Below are positions 37,108-45,576 of a stretch of DNA of 64,000 nt, piece after piece. This DNA is from Salisaeta longa DSM 21114. GTDB taxonomy: Bacteria; Bacteroidota; Rhodothermia; Rhodothermales; Salinibacteraceae. Each line of letters starts with the position of its first letter. The first letter of the stretch is position 1. Both the position numbers and the translations under genes were made by a program. The notes under the pieces were generated by a model. The model was not told where the DNA came from. It did no database searches and saw only the letters and a program-made list of their open reading frames with translations. The DNA is taken from NCBI RefSeq assembly GCF_000419585.1, contig NZ_ATTH01000001.1:1014005-1078004 (forward strand). The letters run 5' to 3'.

Positions 37108-38178
37108 ATGACAGACTCCGCTCGCGATTTTTTCTTTGCATTACTCGACACCCCAAGCCCCACCGGCTTCGAGACCGCCGGCCAGCGCGTATGGACCGAC
37201 TACCTGCGCCCGCATGCCGATACGGTGGAGACGGATGCCTATGGCACGGCGTGGGCAACGGTGAACGGCAGCGCCCCGGAGGCGCCGCACCTGATGCTTG
37301 ATGCCCACGTGGACGAGATCGGGTTTATGGTGCGCCACATCACCGACGAGGGCATGCTGTACGTCAACCGCATTGGCGGCTCCGACCGGGCCATTGCGCG
37401 TGGCCAGCGCGTGCGCATCTTGGGCGATGAGGGCGCAGTTACCGGGGTGGTGGGGAATACGGCCATCCACCTGCGCGATCGTGACGACACGTCAATTCCG
37501 GAGGTCCACGAGCTGTTTATCGACATCGGGGCGGACTCGGCGGAAGCGGTTGCCGCGCGCGGCCTGCGGGTGGGCCACCCCATGGTGTTCGACGTGTCGC
37601 CCACCATGCTTACCGATACGCGCATCACCGCGCGCGCCATCGACAACCGGCTGGGCGGCTTCATCATTGCGCAGGTGCTGAAGCGGCTGCATGAGGAGCG
37701 GGCGGCGTGGACGGTGACGGCGGCCAACTCGGTGCAAGAGGAGATTGGCGGGCACGGCGCCAAGATGATCACGCATCGCCTGCAGCCTGATGTGGCCGTG
37801 GCCTTCGACGTCACCCACGCGACCGACTCGCCCGGCATCAGCGAAACTGAGCATGGCCAAATTAAGATGGGCGAGGGGCCTACCGTTACGCACGGCACCA
37901 GCAACCACCCGCAGGTGGTGCAACGCTTGATTGCCGCCGCCGAAGCGGCCGATATTCCGCTGCAACATGAGCCGTCCTCACGCCGCACCGGCACCGACAC
38001 CGACAGCATCTTTCGGGTACGCGCCGGCGTGCCCAGCGCGCTCGTGTCCGTTCCGCTGCGGTACATGCACTCCACCGTTGAGGTGGTGGACACGGAAGAC
38101 ATCGACCGGTGCATCGATCTTCTCACGGCTTTTGCACGCGCTCTTACGCCTACCGACACCTTCGATAGCGGTTTGTAA
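37108..38178 (+). CDS. M42 family metallopeptidase
   Basis: A 356-residue cytoplasmic aminopeptidase of the M42 (glutamyl aminopeptidase/endoglucanase) family. Metal and catalytic residues are recognisable: DAHVDEIGFMV (His and Asp), RAIDNRLGG, VQEEIGGHGA (catalytic Glu pair), FDVTHATD and the C-terminal RYMHSTVEVVD (His ligand). Such enzymes form tetrahedral dodecamers that trim peptides. ATG at 37108 is chosen because MTDSARDFFFALLDTPSPTG is the normal N-terminus. The upstream 200 bases are shared with the divergent response regulator. A hairpin terminator follows. Confidence 0.94.
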   Translation: MTDSARDFFFALLDTPSPTGFETAGQRVWTDYLRPHADTVETDAYGTAWATVNGSAPEAPHLMLDAHVDEIGFMVRHITDEGMLYVNRIGGSDRAIARGQRVRILGDEGAVTGVVGNTAIHLRDRDDTSIPEVHELFIDIGADSAEAVAARGLRVGHPMVFDVSPTMLTDTRITARAIDNRLGGFIIAQVLKRLHEERAAWTVTAANSVQEEIGGHGAKMITHRLQPDVAVAFDVTHATDSPGISETEHGQIKMGEGPTVTHGTSNHPQVVQRLIAAAEAADIPLQHEPSSRRTGTDTDSIFRVRAGVPSALVSVPLRYMHSTVEVVDTEDIDRCIDLLTAFARALTPTDTFDSGL

Positions 38179-38199
38179 CAGTCCACATGATAGTGCTGT

Positions 38200-38250
38200 A
38201 ACGCGCGGCGGCGGGTGTGCATTTGCACCGGCCGCCGCGTTATGTTTGTG
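38200..38250 (+). terminator. hairpin terminator after M42 peptidase gene
   Basis: Long GC-rich stem AACGCG.GGCGGC..GTG paired with CAC..GCCGCCGCGTT around ATTT, followed by ATGTTTGTGTG. The tail is poor in T, so termination may be partial; transcription may read on into the gamma-glutamyltransferase gene 34 bases later. Confidence 0.6.
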
Positions 38251-38283
38251 TGTACTGTACTCGCCACCAACCGCCAATCCATC

Positions 38284-40035
38284 ATGCAACGCTTTTCTTT
38301 GTGGAGCGCCCTTGTGCTCCTCTGTCTCGCCATGCCCGCGCACGCACAACAGGGCGGCGACCGCATTGTAGGGCGCCAAATTGCCACTCGTAGTCCGGTG
38401 ATTGCCGAGCACGGCATGGCCGCCACCAGCCAACCGCTCGCCTCGCAGGTTGCCATCAACGTCTTGCAGCAGGGCGGCAGCGCCGTGGACGCGGCCATTG
38501 CTGCCAACGCCATGCTTGGCCTCGTAGAGCCTGTGGGCTCGGGCATCGGCGGCGACCTCTTTGCGATCGTGTATGACCCCGCCACCGACTCGCTGTACGG
38601 CCTGAACGCGAGCGGGCGGTCGCCGCTGGGCCTCAGCTACGATGAGATGAAAAACGAACTGGGCGATCGTGAGCGCATCCCGCTGCTGGGCCCGCTGCCC
38701 GTTAGCGTGCCAGGAACGGTGAGCGGCTGGTTCAAGCTGCACGAGCGCTTCGGCTCCCTCTCGATGGAAGAGAATTTGGCTCCGGCCATCCGGTATGCCC
38801 GCAACGGCTTTCCCGTCTCGCAGCTCATCGCGTACTACTGGGAAGCCAACACCGACGCGTTTGCTTCCGCCGAATCCATTGATGATAACTGGCGCTCGAC
38901 CTACCTCATCGCCGACGGCGACACGATGCGCGCGCCGAATCAGGGCGAGATCTTCCGCAACCCCGACCTCGCCGACACCTACGCGCTGATCGCTGAAGAG
39001 GGTCGCTCGGCCTTCTACAAAGGCGAAATCGCTCAAACCATCGACGCGTACATGAAGCGCATCGGCGGCCACTTGCGCCTGAAGGACTTCCAAGAACACA
39101 CCGCCAACTGGGTGCAGCCGGTGTCCGTCAACTACCGGGGCTACGACGTGTACGAGCTGCCGCCCAACGGACAGGGCATTGCAGCGCTGCAGATGCTCCA
39201 AATCCTTGAGGGCTACGATCTACAGGCGATGGGCCACAACTCGGCCGACTACCTGCATGTGATGACGGAGGCCAAGAAGCTGGCCTTCGAGGACCGGGCC
39301 CGCTTCTACGCCGATCCCGCGTTTGCCGACATTCCCGTGCAAGCGCTCATCTCCGAGGAGTACGCGGCCAAGCGCCGCGCGCTCATCTCCATGACCGACG
39401 ACATGGAGCGTCCCAAACACGGCGATCCGGCCATGCTACAGCGTCTGCAGTCGGGCGATACGATTTACCTGACCGTGGCCGACTCGACCGGCATGATGGT
39501 GTCGCTCATCCAAAGCAATTATGCCGGCATGGGCAGTGGCCTCGTGCCTGACGGGCTGGGCTTTATGCTGCAGGACCGCGGCGCACTCTTTACGTTCGAG
39601 AAAGGCCATCCCAACGTGTACGCCCCGGGCAAGCGGCCCTTTCACACCATCATTCCCGCCTTCGTCATGAAAGACGGCGCGCCGTTTCTCAGCTTTGGCG
39701 TGATGGGCGGCGCCATGCAACCGCAGGGCCATGTACAGATCATCAGCAACATGATCGACTTTGGGATGAACGTGCAGGAGGCCGGCGATGCGGCCCGCTA
39801 CCGGCACTACGGCAGCAGCCAGCCCACCGGCGGCACGATGGATGATGGCGGGACGCTGACCGTGGAGAGTGGCGTGCCCTTTCAGATTATCGACGACCTG
39901 CGCAGCCGCGGCCACGAGGTGCGCGTGTCAACCGGCAGCTACGGCGGCTACCAGGCCATCCAGTGGGACCCCGTACATCAGACGTTTTGGGGGGCCTCCG
40001 AGATGCGCAAAGACGGCGCGGCGATTGGCTATTAG
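38284..40035 (+). CDS. ggt: gamma-glutamyltransferase
   Basis: A 583-residue periplasmic enzyme with signal peptide (MQRFSLWSALVLLCLAMPAHAQ). GGSAVDAAIAANAMLGLVEP and GSGIGGDLFAIVYD (substrate-binding region) open it. The autoprocessing site is the Thr in DTIYLTVADSTG, which becomes the N-terminus of the small subunit; NYAGMGSGLVPDGLGFMLQDRG and PGKRPFHTIIP follow. It transfers or hydrolyses the gamma-glutamyl group of glutathione-like compounds. ATG 38284 precedes the signal peptide exactly. A strong bidirectional terminator follows. Confidence 0.96.
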   Translation: MQRFSLWSALVLLCLAMPAHAQQGGDRIVGRQIATRSPVIAEHGMAATSQPLASQVAINVLQQGGSAVDAAIAANAMLGLVEPVGSGIGGDLFAIVYDPATDSLYGLNASGRSPLGLSYDEMKNELGDRERIPLLGPLPVSVPGTVSGWFKLHERFGSLSMEENLAPAIRYARNGFPVSQLIAYYWEANTDAFASAESIDDNWRSTYLIADGDTMRAPNQGEIFRNPDLADTYALIAEEGRSAFYKGEIAQTIDAYMKRIGGHLRLKDFQEHTANWVQPVSVNYRGYDVYELPPNGQGIAALQMLQILEGYDLQAMGHNSADYLHVMTEAKKLAFEDRARFYADPAFADIPVQALISEEYAAKRRALISMTDDMERPKHGDPAMLQRLQSGDTIYLTVADSTGMMVSLIQSNYAGMGSGLVPDGLGFMLQDRGALFTFEKGHPNVYAPGKRPFHTIIPAFVMKDGAPFLSFGVMGGAMQPQGHVQIISNMIDFGMNVQEAGDAARYRHYGSSQPTGGTMDDGGTLTVESGVPFQIIDDLRSRGHEVRVSTGSYGGYQAIQWDPVHQTFWGASEMRKDGAAIGY

Positions 40036-40065
40036 GCGATGCGCTGACGTTTCGTAGCCAACAAC

Positions 40066-40103
40066 AAACGCCCGGCCTCTTTTCGAGGGGCCGGGCGTTT
40101 CTG
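40066..40103. terminator. bidirectional terminator between ggt and acyl-CoA dehydrogenase
   Basis: Perfect or near-perfect stem AAACGCCCGGCCTC/GAGGGGCCGGGCGTTT with loop TTTTC. It is flanked by T on the right and A on the left, so it can stop transcription from both converging genes. Confidence 0.9.
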
Positions 40104-40129
40104 TTGTGTATGTGCTGTGGAATAGGCGC

Positions 40130-42229
40130 TTAGGCGACGCCGTCTTCGGCAGCCGGCTTCGGTTCTTCGCGGGCGCCGTCGCCGCCGGCCGCTTGCTCCT
40201 CTAACGCTTCAACGTCGAGGTCGGCCGTCTCGCCCGGCGCGCGGTCAAGCGTGCGCGGATCGGTGCCCTCGCCCGGGAACTGTTTGATGAACTCCGTGGG
40301 CGTCGTCTTGCCAGCATCGCGTCCTAGCGGACTCCCTTCGTGGATGTAGAAGTCTTCGTCCGGCAGCGTGTCGTTGTACCGGCGTGCCGCTTCGGCCGCC
40401 GTGCGCATCGCATCGTCGGCGTTGCGCCGCATTGCGCCGCAGTTCTGATGGATCTTGTTCTCGAACCAATCGAACAGGTACTCGAACGCCGCACGGTCGC
40501 GCTCGAAGGCGGGGCCGTACTCGCCGTTCCGCAGCTGGTCGTCCATCTTCGATAGCGACGCGGTCAGCGCATGGAGGTAGATGGCGTTGTCAGCCACACG
40601 GGCTTGCTGCGCCTGATGCTCCACGATCTTCTCGCGTTCCCACTTGCTCGCGAGCTTGAAGTAGTGCGAGTGCTTCTGGATGAGCCGCGCGAGCTGGTCG
40701 GCTTGCGGCTGCAGCGCGGGGTGCACGCTCCGGATCTGCGGCGGGGCGGGCTTGAGGCCGGCAAACAGCTGCGCCCCCAGCGGGATGGCTTTGCTCAGCA
40801 CGGTCGGATTGGTCGCCGCCCGCGCAATGCGCGAGAGGTTTTGCCCAATCGACTCGTCGGTGTCCCATAGGAGGGCGTCCTGCACGCTAATCATCTGCTC
40901 GGCCAGCTGCTTGCCGCCATAGGCAAAGATGAACGACTGCATGACCTCGTTCGAACCCTCCACAATGGCGTGAATGCGGTTATCGCGCCACGCACGCTCC
41001 AGCTCAAGCTCCTCCATGTAGCCTTCGCCGCCCATCACCTGCAGGACGTCATCGATGACCTCCCAGCCGTAGTGGGAGCAAAACACCTTACAGATGGCCG
41101 TCTCCACCATGATGTCTTCGTCGCCGCGGTCCAGCATGCCCGTCATCATGTAGAGCATGGCGTCCATGGCATAAGTCAGCGCCGACATCTGCGCAATCTT
41201 TTCCTGTACGAGCTCAAAGTCGGCCAGCGGGCGCTTGAACTGGTAGCGCGTTTGGGCCCACTTGATGCCCTGGTCCATCGCGGCCTTCGCGGCGCCCGTA
41301 ACGCCGGCGCTGAGGGTGCAACGGCCGTAGTTCAGGCAGTTGAGGGCTACCTTCAACCCCGCACCTTCTTTGTGTAGCAGATTCTCCTCCGGCACCTTTA
41401 CGTCGTTGAAGCGAAAGCGCGCCTGCCACGTGCCACGGATGCCTGTTTTGGCCCGGTTGTTTTCAAAGACCTCCACGCCGTCCATGTCGGGCGTCACGAT
41501 GAGCGCATTCACGCCCTTCTGCACTAGCTCCCCAGATTCTGGGTCGCGCACCATGTTCTTGCACATCACGGTCATCAGCCCCGCCAAGGCGCCCGAGGTC
41601 GACCATTTCTTCTCGCCGTTGAGCACGTAGTACCCGTCTTCGGTCTTAACCGAGAACGACTCCTGCCCGGCGGCATCGCTGCCGACGTTGGGCTCGGAGA
41701 GGCAAAAGGCCGAGAGCTTTTCGCGGGCGACCATGTGCAGGTAGTCGCTCTTCTGCTCCTCGTTGCCAAACATGACCAGCGCCTTGCAGCCAATCGACTG
41801 ATGCGCCGACACCATCACGGCCGTCGAGGCGCAGTACCGGCCAATGAGCTCCAGCACGCGGTTGTAGCTCGTAACGCCAAGACCCAGGCCGCCGTACTCC
41901 TCAGGGATAATCATCCCCATCACGCCCATCTCAAACAGGCGCTCAATGACCCACTCCGGGATGTACTGCTCTTGGTCAATCTCAACGCGCGGATGCTCAT
42001 TCTCCAGATACGCTTCCAATTCTTCTAGCAGCGCATCGCACGTTTCGCGCTCCTCGGCGCTTTCATGGGGGTACGGAAATGCCAGATCCTCGCGGAAGCG
42101 GCCCCAGAACATATTTTTGACCAGGCCCATGTCTTCCGGCTCTGGCCCCATCATCGTCTCAATGTTCTCGATCATTTCCTGATCGGCCTTCGAGACGCCC
42201 TTGATGTTGCTTAGCCCTTTGCTCGGCAT
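40130..42229 (-). CDS. large acyl-CoA dehydrogenase family protein
   Basis: A 699-residue flavoprotein, longer than ordinary acyl-CoA dehydrogenases (about 390). The core has MIIPEEYGGLGLGV, FCLSEPNVGSDAAG, NGEKKWSTSG and GGEGYMEELELERAWRD with the catalytic Glu region RIHAIVEGSNE near residue 430. An N-terminal helical extension (residues 1-80) and a C-terminal helical half (about 450-650), followed by an acidic disordered tail, recall VLCAD/ACAD9-type enzymes. It should oxidise long-chain acyl-CoA in beta-oxidation, passing electrons to ETF. No other fatty-acid genes are adjacent. The promoter region holds an inverted repeat at 42267-42280. Confidence 0.93.
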   Translation of the reverse strand: MPSKGLSNIKGVSKADQEMIENIETMMGPEPEDMGLVKNMFWGRFREDLAFPYPHESAEERETCDALLEELEAYLENEHPRVEIDQEQYIPEWVIERLFEMGVMGMIIPEEYGGLGLGVTSYNRVLELIGRYCASTAVMVSAHQSIGCKALVMFGNEEQKSDYLHMVAREKLSAFCLSEPNVGSDAAGQESFSVKTEDGYYVLNGEKKWSTSGALAGLMTVMCKNMVRDPESGELVQKGVNALIVTPDMDGVEVFENNRAKTGIRGTWQARFRFNDVKVPEENLLHKEGAGLKVALNCLNYGRCTLSAGVTGAAKAAMDQGIKWAQTRYQFKRPLADFELVQEKIAQMSALTYAMDAMLYMMTGMLDRGDEDIMVETAICKVFCSHYGWEVIDDVLQVMGGEGYMEELELERAWRDNRIHAIVEGSNEVMQSFIFAYGGKQLAEQMISVQDALLWDTDESIGQNLSRIARAATNPTVLSKAIPLGAQLFAGLKPAPPQIRSVHPALQPQADQLARLIQKHSHYFKLASKWEREKIVEHQAQQARVADNAIYLHALTASLSKMDDQLRNGEYGPAFERDRAAFEYLFDWFENKIHQNCGAMRRNADDAMRTAAEAARRYNDTLPDEDFYIHEGSPLGRDAGKTTPTEFIKQFPGEGTDPRTLDRAPGETADLDVEALEEQAAGGDGAREEPKPAAEDGVA

Positions 42230-42266
42230 AATAAATCCTCATTCGTGACAATCCATGGTGAAGCAA

Positions 42267-42280
42267 GCACCTACAGGTGC
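42267..42280. promoter_or_regulatory. inverted repeat upstream of acyl-CoA dehydrogenase gene
   Basis: GCACCT-AC-AGGTGC, with perfect 6-base arms, 38 bases upstream of the gene's start codon. A TetR/FadR-type repressor site is possible because such regulators control fatty-acid oxidation genes, but no regulator is nearby. The rest of this 298-base gap (42230-42527) holds a terminator at its left end and nothing else I recognise. Confidence 0.35.
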
Positions 42281-42456
42281 CTTTGCAGCGCACACAACCC
42301 CTGAGGCAGTATGGAAGTGCTTCCAGGAGATTGTAGCAAATGGTAACGTTAAGGCCCTTTGCGGTTCCTCTGGACGCGTGCCGATGAGGGTTCTCAATCG
42401 TTCTTCGCCTCGGCGCCCACTCGCCTATGCAGCGCATACACCGGCAGCCCCCCACA

Positions 42457-42491
42457 CAAAAAGGCCTGCCCCGTTTTAACCAGGACAGGCC
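42457..42491 (-). terminator. terminator after the TPR gene
   Basis: On the minus strand GGCCTGTCC, loop, GG.CAGGCC followed by TTTTTGTG. It lies 37 bases beyond the stop of the leftward TPR gene at 42528. Confidence 0.8.
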
Positions 42492-42527
42492 CTCACGCCA
42501 ACGGCGTTCTTTCAAGCCGATGCGCCC

Positions 42528-43424
42528 CTACTTGCAGGTGTTCTCCAGGTAATGCTGCGCCCGGGCACGGTAATCCCCAACGGCGGCTTGTTCAAATTGC
42601 TGGCAGGCCGGCTCCTTCTTGCCCAGCTTGAGCTGCGATTCGCCGATGACAAAGTGGTACTTCGCTGCGTCCGACCGGCTGCCTTGATGCAGCTCCAGTC
42701 CCTGATTAGCAGCGGCAATGGCCTCTTGGTACTGGCCCTTCACATAGTACGCCGTCGCGCGGTAAAAGTATGCCTGTGCGTTGGGATCGGCATATGTGCG
42801 CATGGCATCCAGCGCCGCTAGGGCGGTGTCGGCGTTTGCTATGGTCGGGTTTGCTGCGCTCAGCGCTTTCGAAGCACGCGCGACGAACTCGCCACGGATG
42901 CGATCCAGCGCCAGGCCGGCCACCCGCTGATTGCCGGTTTGCTCGCCCACCTCTACGGCTTTCGAGAGGGCCTGCATCGCCGCCTGTGTGCTGTCCATAT
43001 TGACAAGCGCAAGGCCTTTGCCGTAGTGCATGTAGGCGTCCTGCGTCTCGTACGAAGCCCCCTGCTTGAACGCGCCCAAGGCCTTCGCATAATTCTTTGC
43101 CTGGATGGCGCTGTTGCCCACGTTCTTCAGCGACGTGACCAAGTAGCCCTGGATCTTATTCTGGATGCCAGCGCCCAGGTCGAGCTGCCGCGCAATTTCG
43201 AGGGCCTGCTCAAACTTAGGGACCGCCTGTTCAAAATTACCTTGGTTCGCCAGTTTGGCCCCCTCCGCGTAGGCCGCCTTCAGGTTTTGCTTCAGCTGGC
43301 TGCTGTTGGCCGAGCTGCCTTGCCCGAACGCCGGTACGCTTGCGGCAAACAGAAAGAAGACGCTGGCAAGAAGAACGTGGCCCCAAGAGGCCGTCGTACG
43401 ATGCTGCATGGTTTGATTATTCAT
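42528..43424 (-). CDS. exported TPR protein
   Basis: About 298 residues from ATG 43424 (MNNQTMQHRTTASWG; the second ATG at 43409 is also possible), with signal peptide ending near VPAFGQG. The mature part holds four or five TPR units (YAEGAKLANQGNFEQAVPKFEQALEIA; AKNYAKALGAFKQGASYE; AYFYRATAYYVKGQYQEAIAAANQGL; KYHFVIGESQLKLGKKEPACQQFEQA). It is a generic protein-protein interaction module of the periplasm; partner unknown. It is downstream of the OmpA-type lipoprotein gene, with 118 bases between. A clear terminator follows. Confidence 0.85.
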   Translation of the reverse strand: MNNQTMQHRTTASWGHVLLASVFFLFAASVPAFGQGSSANSSQLKQNLKAAYAEGAKLANQGNFEQAVPKFEQALEIARQLDLGAGIQNKIQGYLVTSLKNVGNSAIQAKNYAKALGAFKQGASYETQDAYMHYGKGLALVNMDSTQAAMQALSKAVEVGEQTGNQRVAGLALDRIRGEFVARASKALSAANPTIANADTALAALDAMRTYADPNAQAYFYRATAYYVKGQYQEAIAAANQGLELHQGSRSDAAKYHFVIGESQLKLGKKEPACQQFEQAAVGDYRARAQHYLENTCK

Positions 43425-43542
43425 CAGTTTGGGTACAGACTTATGGGTTGGTGCCGTGACCGGCGCATGGAGTGTTGCGGGAATGTTTCCTGCACCACAT
43501 AGCCCCTTGCGCCGTTTCATGTTTCGTTTGCAACGACAGGGG

Positions 43543-44226
43543 CTAGTTGCTTACACGCTGCTTCACCTCTTCTCTATATTCCTCGCTCGCATAAATCGCA
43601 ATCTCGACGCGCCGGTTCTGCTGGCGCCCCGCTGCGGTCTCGTTCGTTGCCACAGGCTGGCTCTCGCCCTTGCCCATGGTGTTGATGCGGCCGGGGTCGA
43701 TGCCCAGCGACATCAAATACTCGGCTGCGGACTGCGCGCGGCGCTCCGAGAGCGTTTGGTTGTACGATGCCGGGCCGGTGGCGTCGGTATGGCCCACCAC
43801 CAGCAGCTCGGTCTCGGGGAAATCGCTCAGGCTCTGCTGCAACTTCCGCAGGTTCTCGCGGGCTTCGGGGCGCAGGGCGGCCGAGTTCAGGTCGAACAGA
43901 ATACCGCTATCAAAGGTTACCTTAATGCCTTCGCCAACGCGCTCTACTTTGGCATCTGCAAGCTTCTGATCAAGCTCTTCGGCCTTCCTATCCATTCGAT
44001 TGCCAATGATAGCGCCTGCAGCGCCGCCCACAATGGCCCCAATGATAGCACCCTCGGCTGCGTTGTCGCCGGTGGCTTTGCCAATAGCTGCACCTGCAGC
44101 GGCTCCTCCGCCCGATCCAATGATCGCTCCTTTTTCGGTGTTGCTCAAACTCTTGCATCCGCTCAGGAGCAATCCGAGCGCCAGAAGGGCCGTAACCGAA
44201 AATCGTCTAACACGAAGCGTTTCCAT
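43543..44226 (-). CDS. OmpA-family lipoprotein with glycine zipper
   Basis: A 227-residue lipoprotein from ATG 44226 (lipobox LSGC). The next 50 residues form a YMGG-type glycine zipper (GAIIGSGGGAAAGAAIG, GAIIGAIVGGAAGAIIG), which often inserts into membranes. A short coiled linker precedes an OmpA peptidoglycan-binding domain: FDLNSAALRPEARENL, VVGHTDATGPASYNQTLSERRAQSAAEYL and NRRVEIAIY, with the Asp and Arg that clasp meso-DAP. It should anchor the outer membrane to peptidoglycan. It is divergent from the nucleotidyltransferase gene. Confidence 0.93.
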   Translation of the reverse strand: METLRVRRFSVTALLALGLLLSGCKSLSNTEKGAIIGSGGGAAAGAAIGKATGDNAAEGAIIGAIVGGAAGAIIGNRMDRKAEELDQKLADAKVERVGEGIKVTFDSGILFDLNSAALRPEARENLRKLQQSLSDFPETELLVVGHTDATGPASYNQTLSERRAQSAAEYLMSLGIDPGRINTMGKGESQPVATNETAAGRQQNRRVEIAIYASEEYREEVKQRVSN

Positions 44227-44404
44227 AAAGGTCTGTGCGCGAAAGGAAGGAATGCGAGACTCTACCTGTATCCTGAACAATGCACGTGCCAAGCGCCGAA
44301 CGGGTTGCATGTGGAGATTTGGTGTGCGGTTCACGCTCTCAGGTGTTTACTTTTGTGGACGACCTGCCACCTTGTCCGTCCATTGGCGACAGATCGGCTC
44401 GGGA

Positions 44405-44434
44405 TTGACAATCGCCCGGTTTGTGCCCTATTCT
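44405..44434 (+). promoter_or_regulatory. sigma-70-like promoter of the sugar nucleotidyltransferase gene
   Basis: Consensus -35 TTGACA (44405-44410), 18-base spacer and -10 TATTCT (44429-44434), placing the transcription start near 44441, about 38 bases before the ATG. This is the best promoter match I see in the window. Confidence 0.55.
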
Positions 44435-44478
44435 ATCGAGAGCATCCGTCTACTTGTTTTTATCCTGTTCCGACATTT

Positions 44479-45477
44479 ATGAAGCTTATCGTTCCCATGG
44501 CGGGCCGCGGCACGCGCGTGCGCCCACACTCGCACGTGACGCCCAAACCGCTTCTCAAGGTCAAGGGGCGCTCCATCGTTGAGCGCATCGTGGATACATT
44601 TGCCGAGGTGCTGCCCAGTCCGCCCGACGAGGGCGTGTTCGTCCTTGGCCCCGACTTTGGCCAAGAGATCCGCGACCAGCTCACGCAGATTTGCGAGGCC
44701 CGCGACATGTCCGCCCATTTTGCTGTTCAGAAGGAGGCCCTAGGTACGGCCCACGCGGTGGGCTGCGCAGGCGACCACCTGAGCGGCGAGGGCATCGTGG
44801 TGTTTGCCGACACCCTCTTTGGCATTACCGACGACGTGTCGCTCGGCGCGGCCGACGTGGTGGTGTGGGTGAAGCACGTGGAGGACCCCAGCCGGTTTGG
44901 TGTGGCCGTGCGCGAGGGCGAAGAAGTGGTTCGCCTCGTGGAGAAGCCCGACGAGCCCATCTCCAACGAAGCCATCATTGGCATCTACTACGTGAACGAC
45001 CTGTCGGGCCTGCAGCGCGAAATTCAATACCTTATCGACCACGACGTGCGCGGCAAAGGCGACGAGTTCCAACTCACCGATGCCTTCGACCGCCTGCTGC
45101 AAGACGGGAAGGTCTTTCACACGGCTTCGGTCGATGCCTGGATGGATTGCGGCACGATCCCGGCGCTGCTTGAAACCACCGGGCGCATCCTAGAGCGTGA
45201 GACCGACGACCTGCACCAGGGCACGGTGCACAATAGCATCATCCACGACCCGGTATACATCGGGCCGGGCGCAACCATCGATGGCGCCGTTGTGGGGCCC
45301 AACGTTTCTGTGGAGGCAGGTGCCACCATCAAAGACAGCATCGTGCAGGACAGCATCGTCTTCCGGAAAGGGCGTGTTGAAAACGCCGTGCTGCATGACT
45401 CCATCGTGGGGCGCCATGCCACGGCCAAGAACACCACCGGACGCGTGAATATCGGCGACCACTCGTCTGTGGGCTAG
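44479..45477 (+). CDS. sugar-phosphate nucleotidyltransferase with left-handed beta-helix tail
   Basis: A 332-residue GT-A-fold enzyme. KLIVPMAGRGTRVRPHSHVTPKPLLKV is the NTP-binding start; VVFADTLFG is the metal Asp region, VEKPDEPISN and DAWMDCGTIPALLETT fit RmlA/ManC-type sugar nucleotidyltransferases. The last 80 residues show hexapeptide-like steps (PVYIGPGATIDGAVVGPNVSVEAGATIKDSIVQDS) forming a beta-helix, often allosteric or a second active domain. It probably makes NDP-glucose or NDP-mannose for surface glycans; the sugar is not predictable. A bidirectional terminator follows. Confidence 0.88.
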   Translation: MKLIVPMAGRGTRVRPHSHVTPKPLLKVKGRSIVERIVDTFAEVLPSPPDEGVFVLGPDFGQEIRDQLTQICEARDMSAHFAVQKEALGTAHAVGCAGDHLSGEGIVVFADTLFGITDDVSLGAADVVVWVKHVEDPSRFGVAVREGEEVVRLVEKPDEPISNEAIIGIYYVNDLSGLQREIQYLIDHDVRGKGDEFQLTDAFDRLLQDGKVFHTASVDAWMDCGTIPALLETTGRILERETDDLHQGTVHNSIIHDPVYIGPGATIDGAVVGPNVSVEAGATIKDSIVQDSIVFRKGRVENAVLHDSIVGRHATAKNTTGRVNIGDHSSVG

Positions 45478-45513
45478 CCAACGGTTGCGCCCGTCCACCG
45501 GAAATGCCATACC

Positions 45514-45550
45514 AAAGCGCGCTGGCCGTTTGAAGCGGTCAGCGCGCTTT
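45514..45550. terminator. bidirectional terminator between nucleotidyltransferase and DUF2723 genes
   Basis: Stem AAAGCGCGCTGGCC/GGTCAGCGCGCTTT with loop GTTTGAAGC. Runs of A and T on either side allow action in both directions. Confidence 0.85.
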
Positions 45551-45576
45551 GTGGGATGGATACGCCCGGGGCCGCA

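Noticed and set aside
43425-43542. TAGCCCCT/AGGGGCTA inverted repeat after the OmpA gene as a terminator
   Set aside because: The loop is over 30 bases and there is no T-run, so it is not a convincing terminator.
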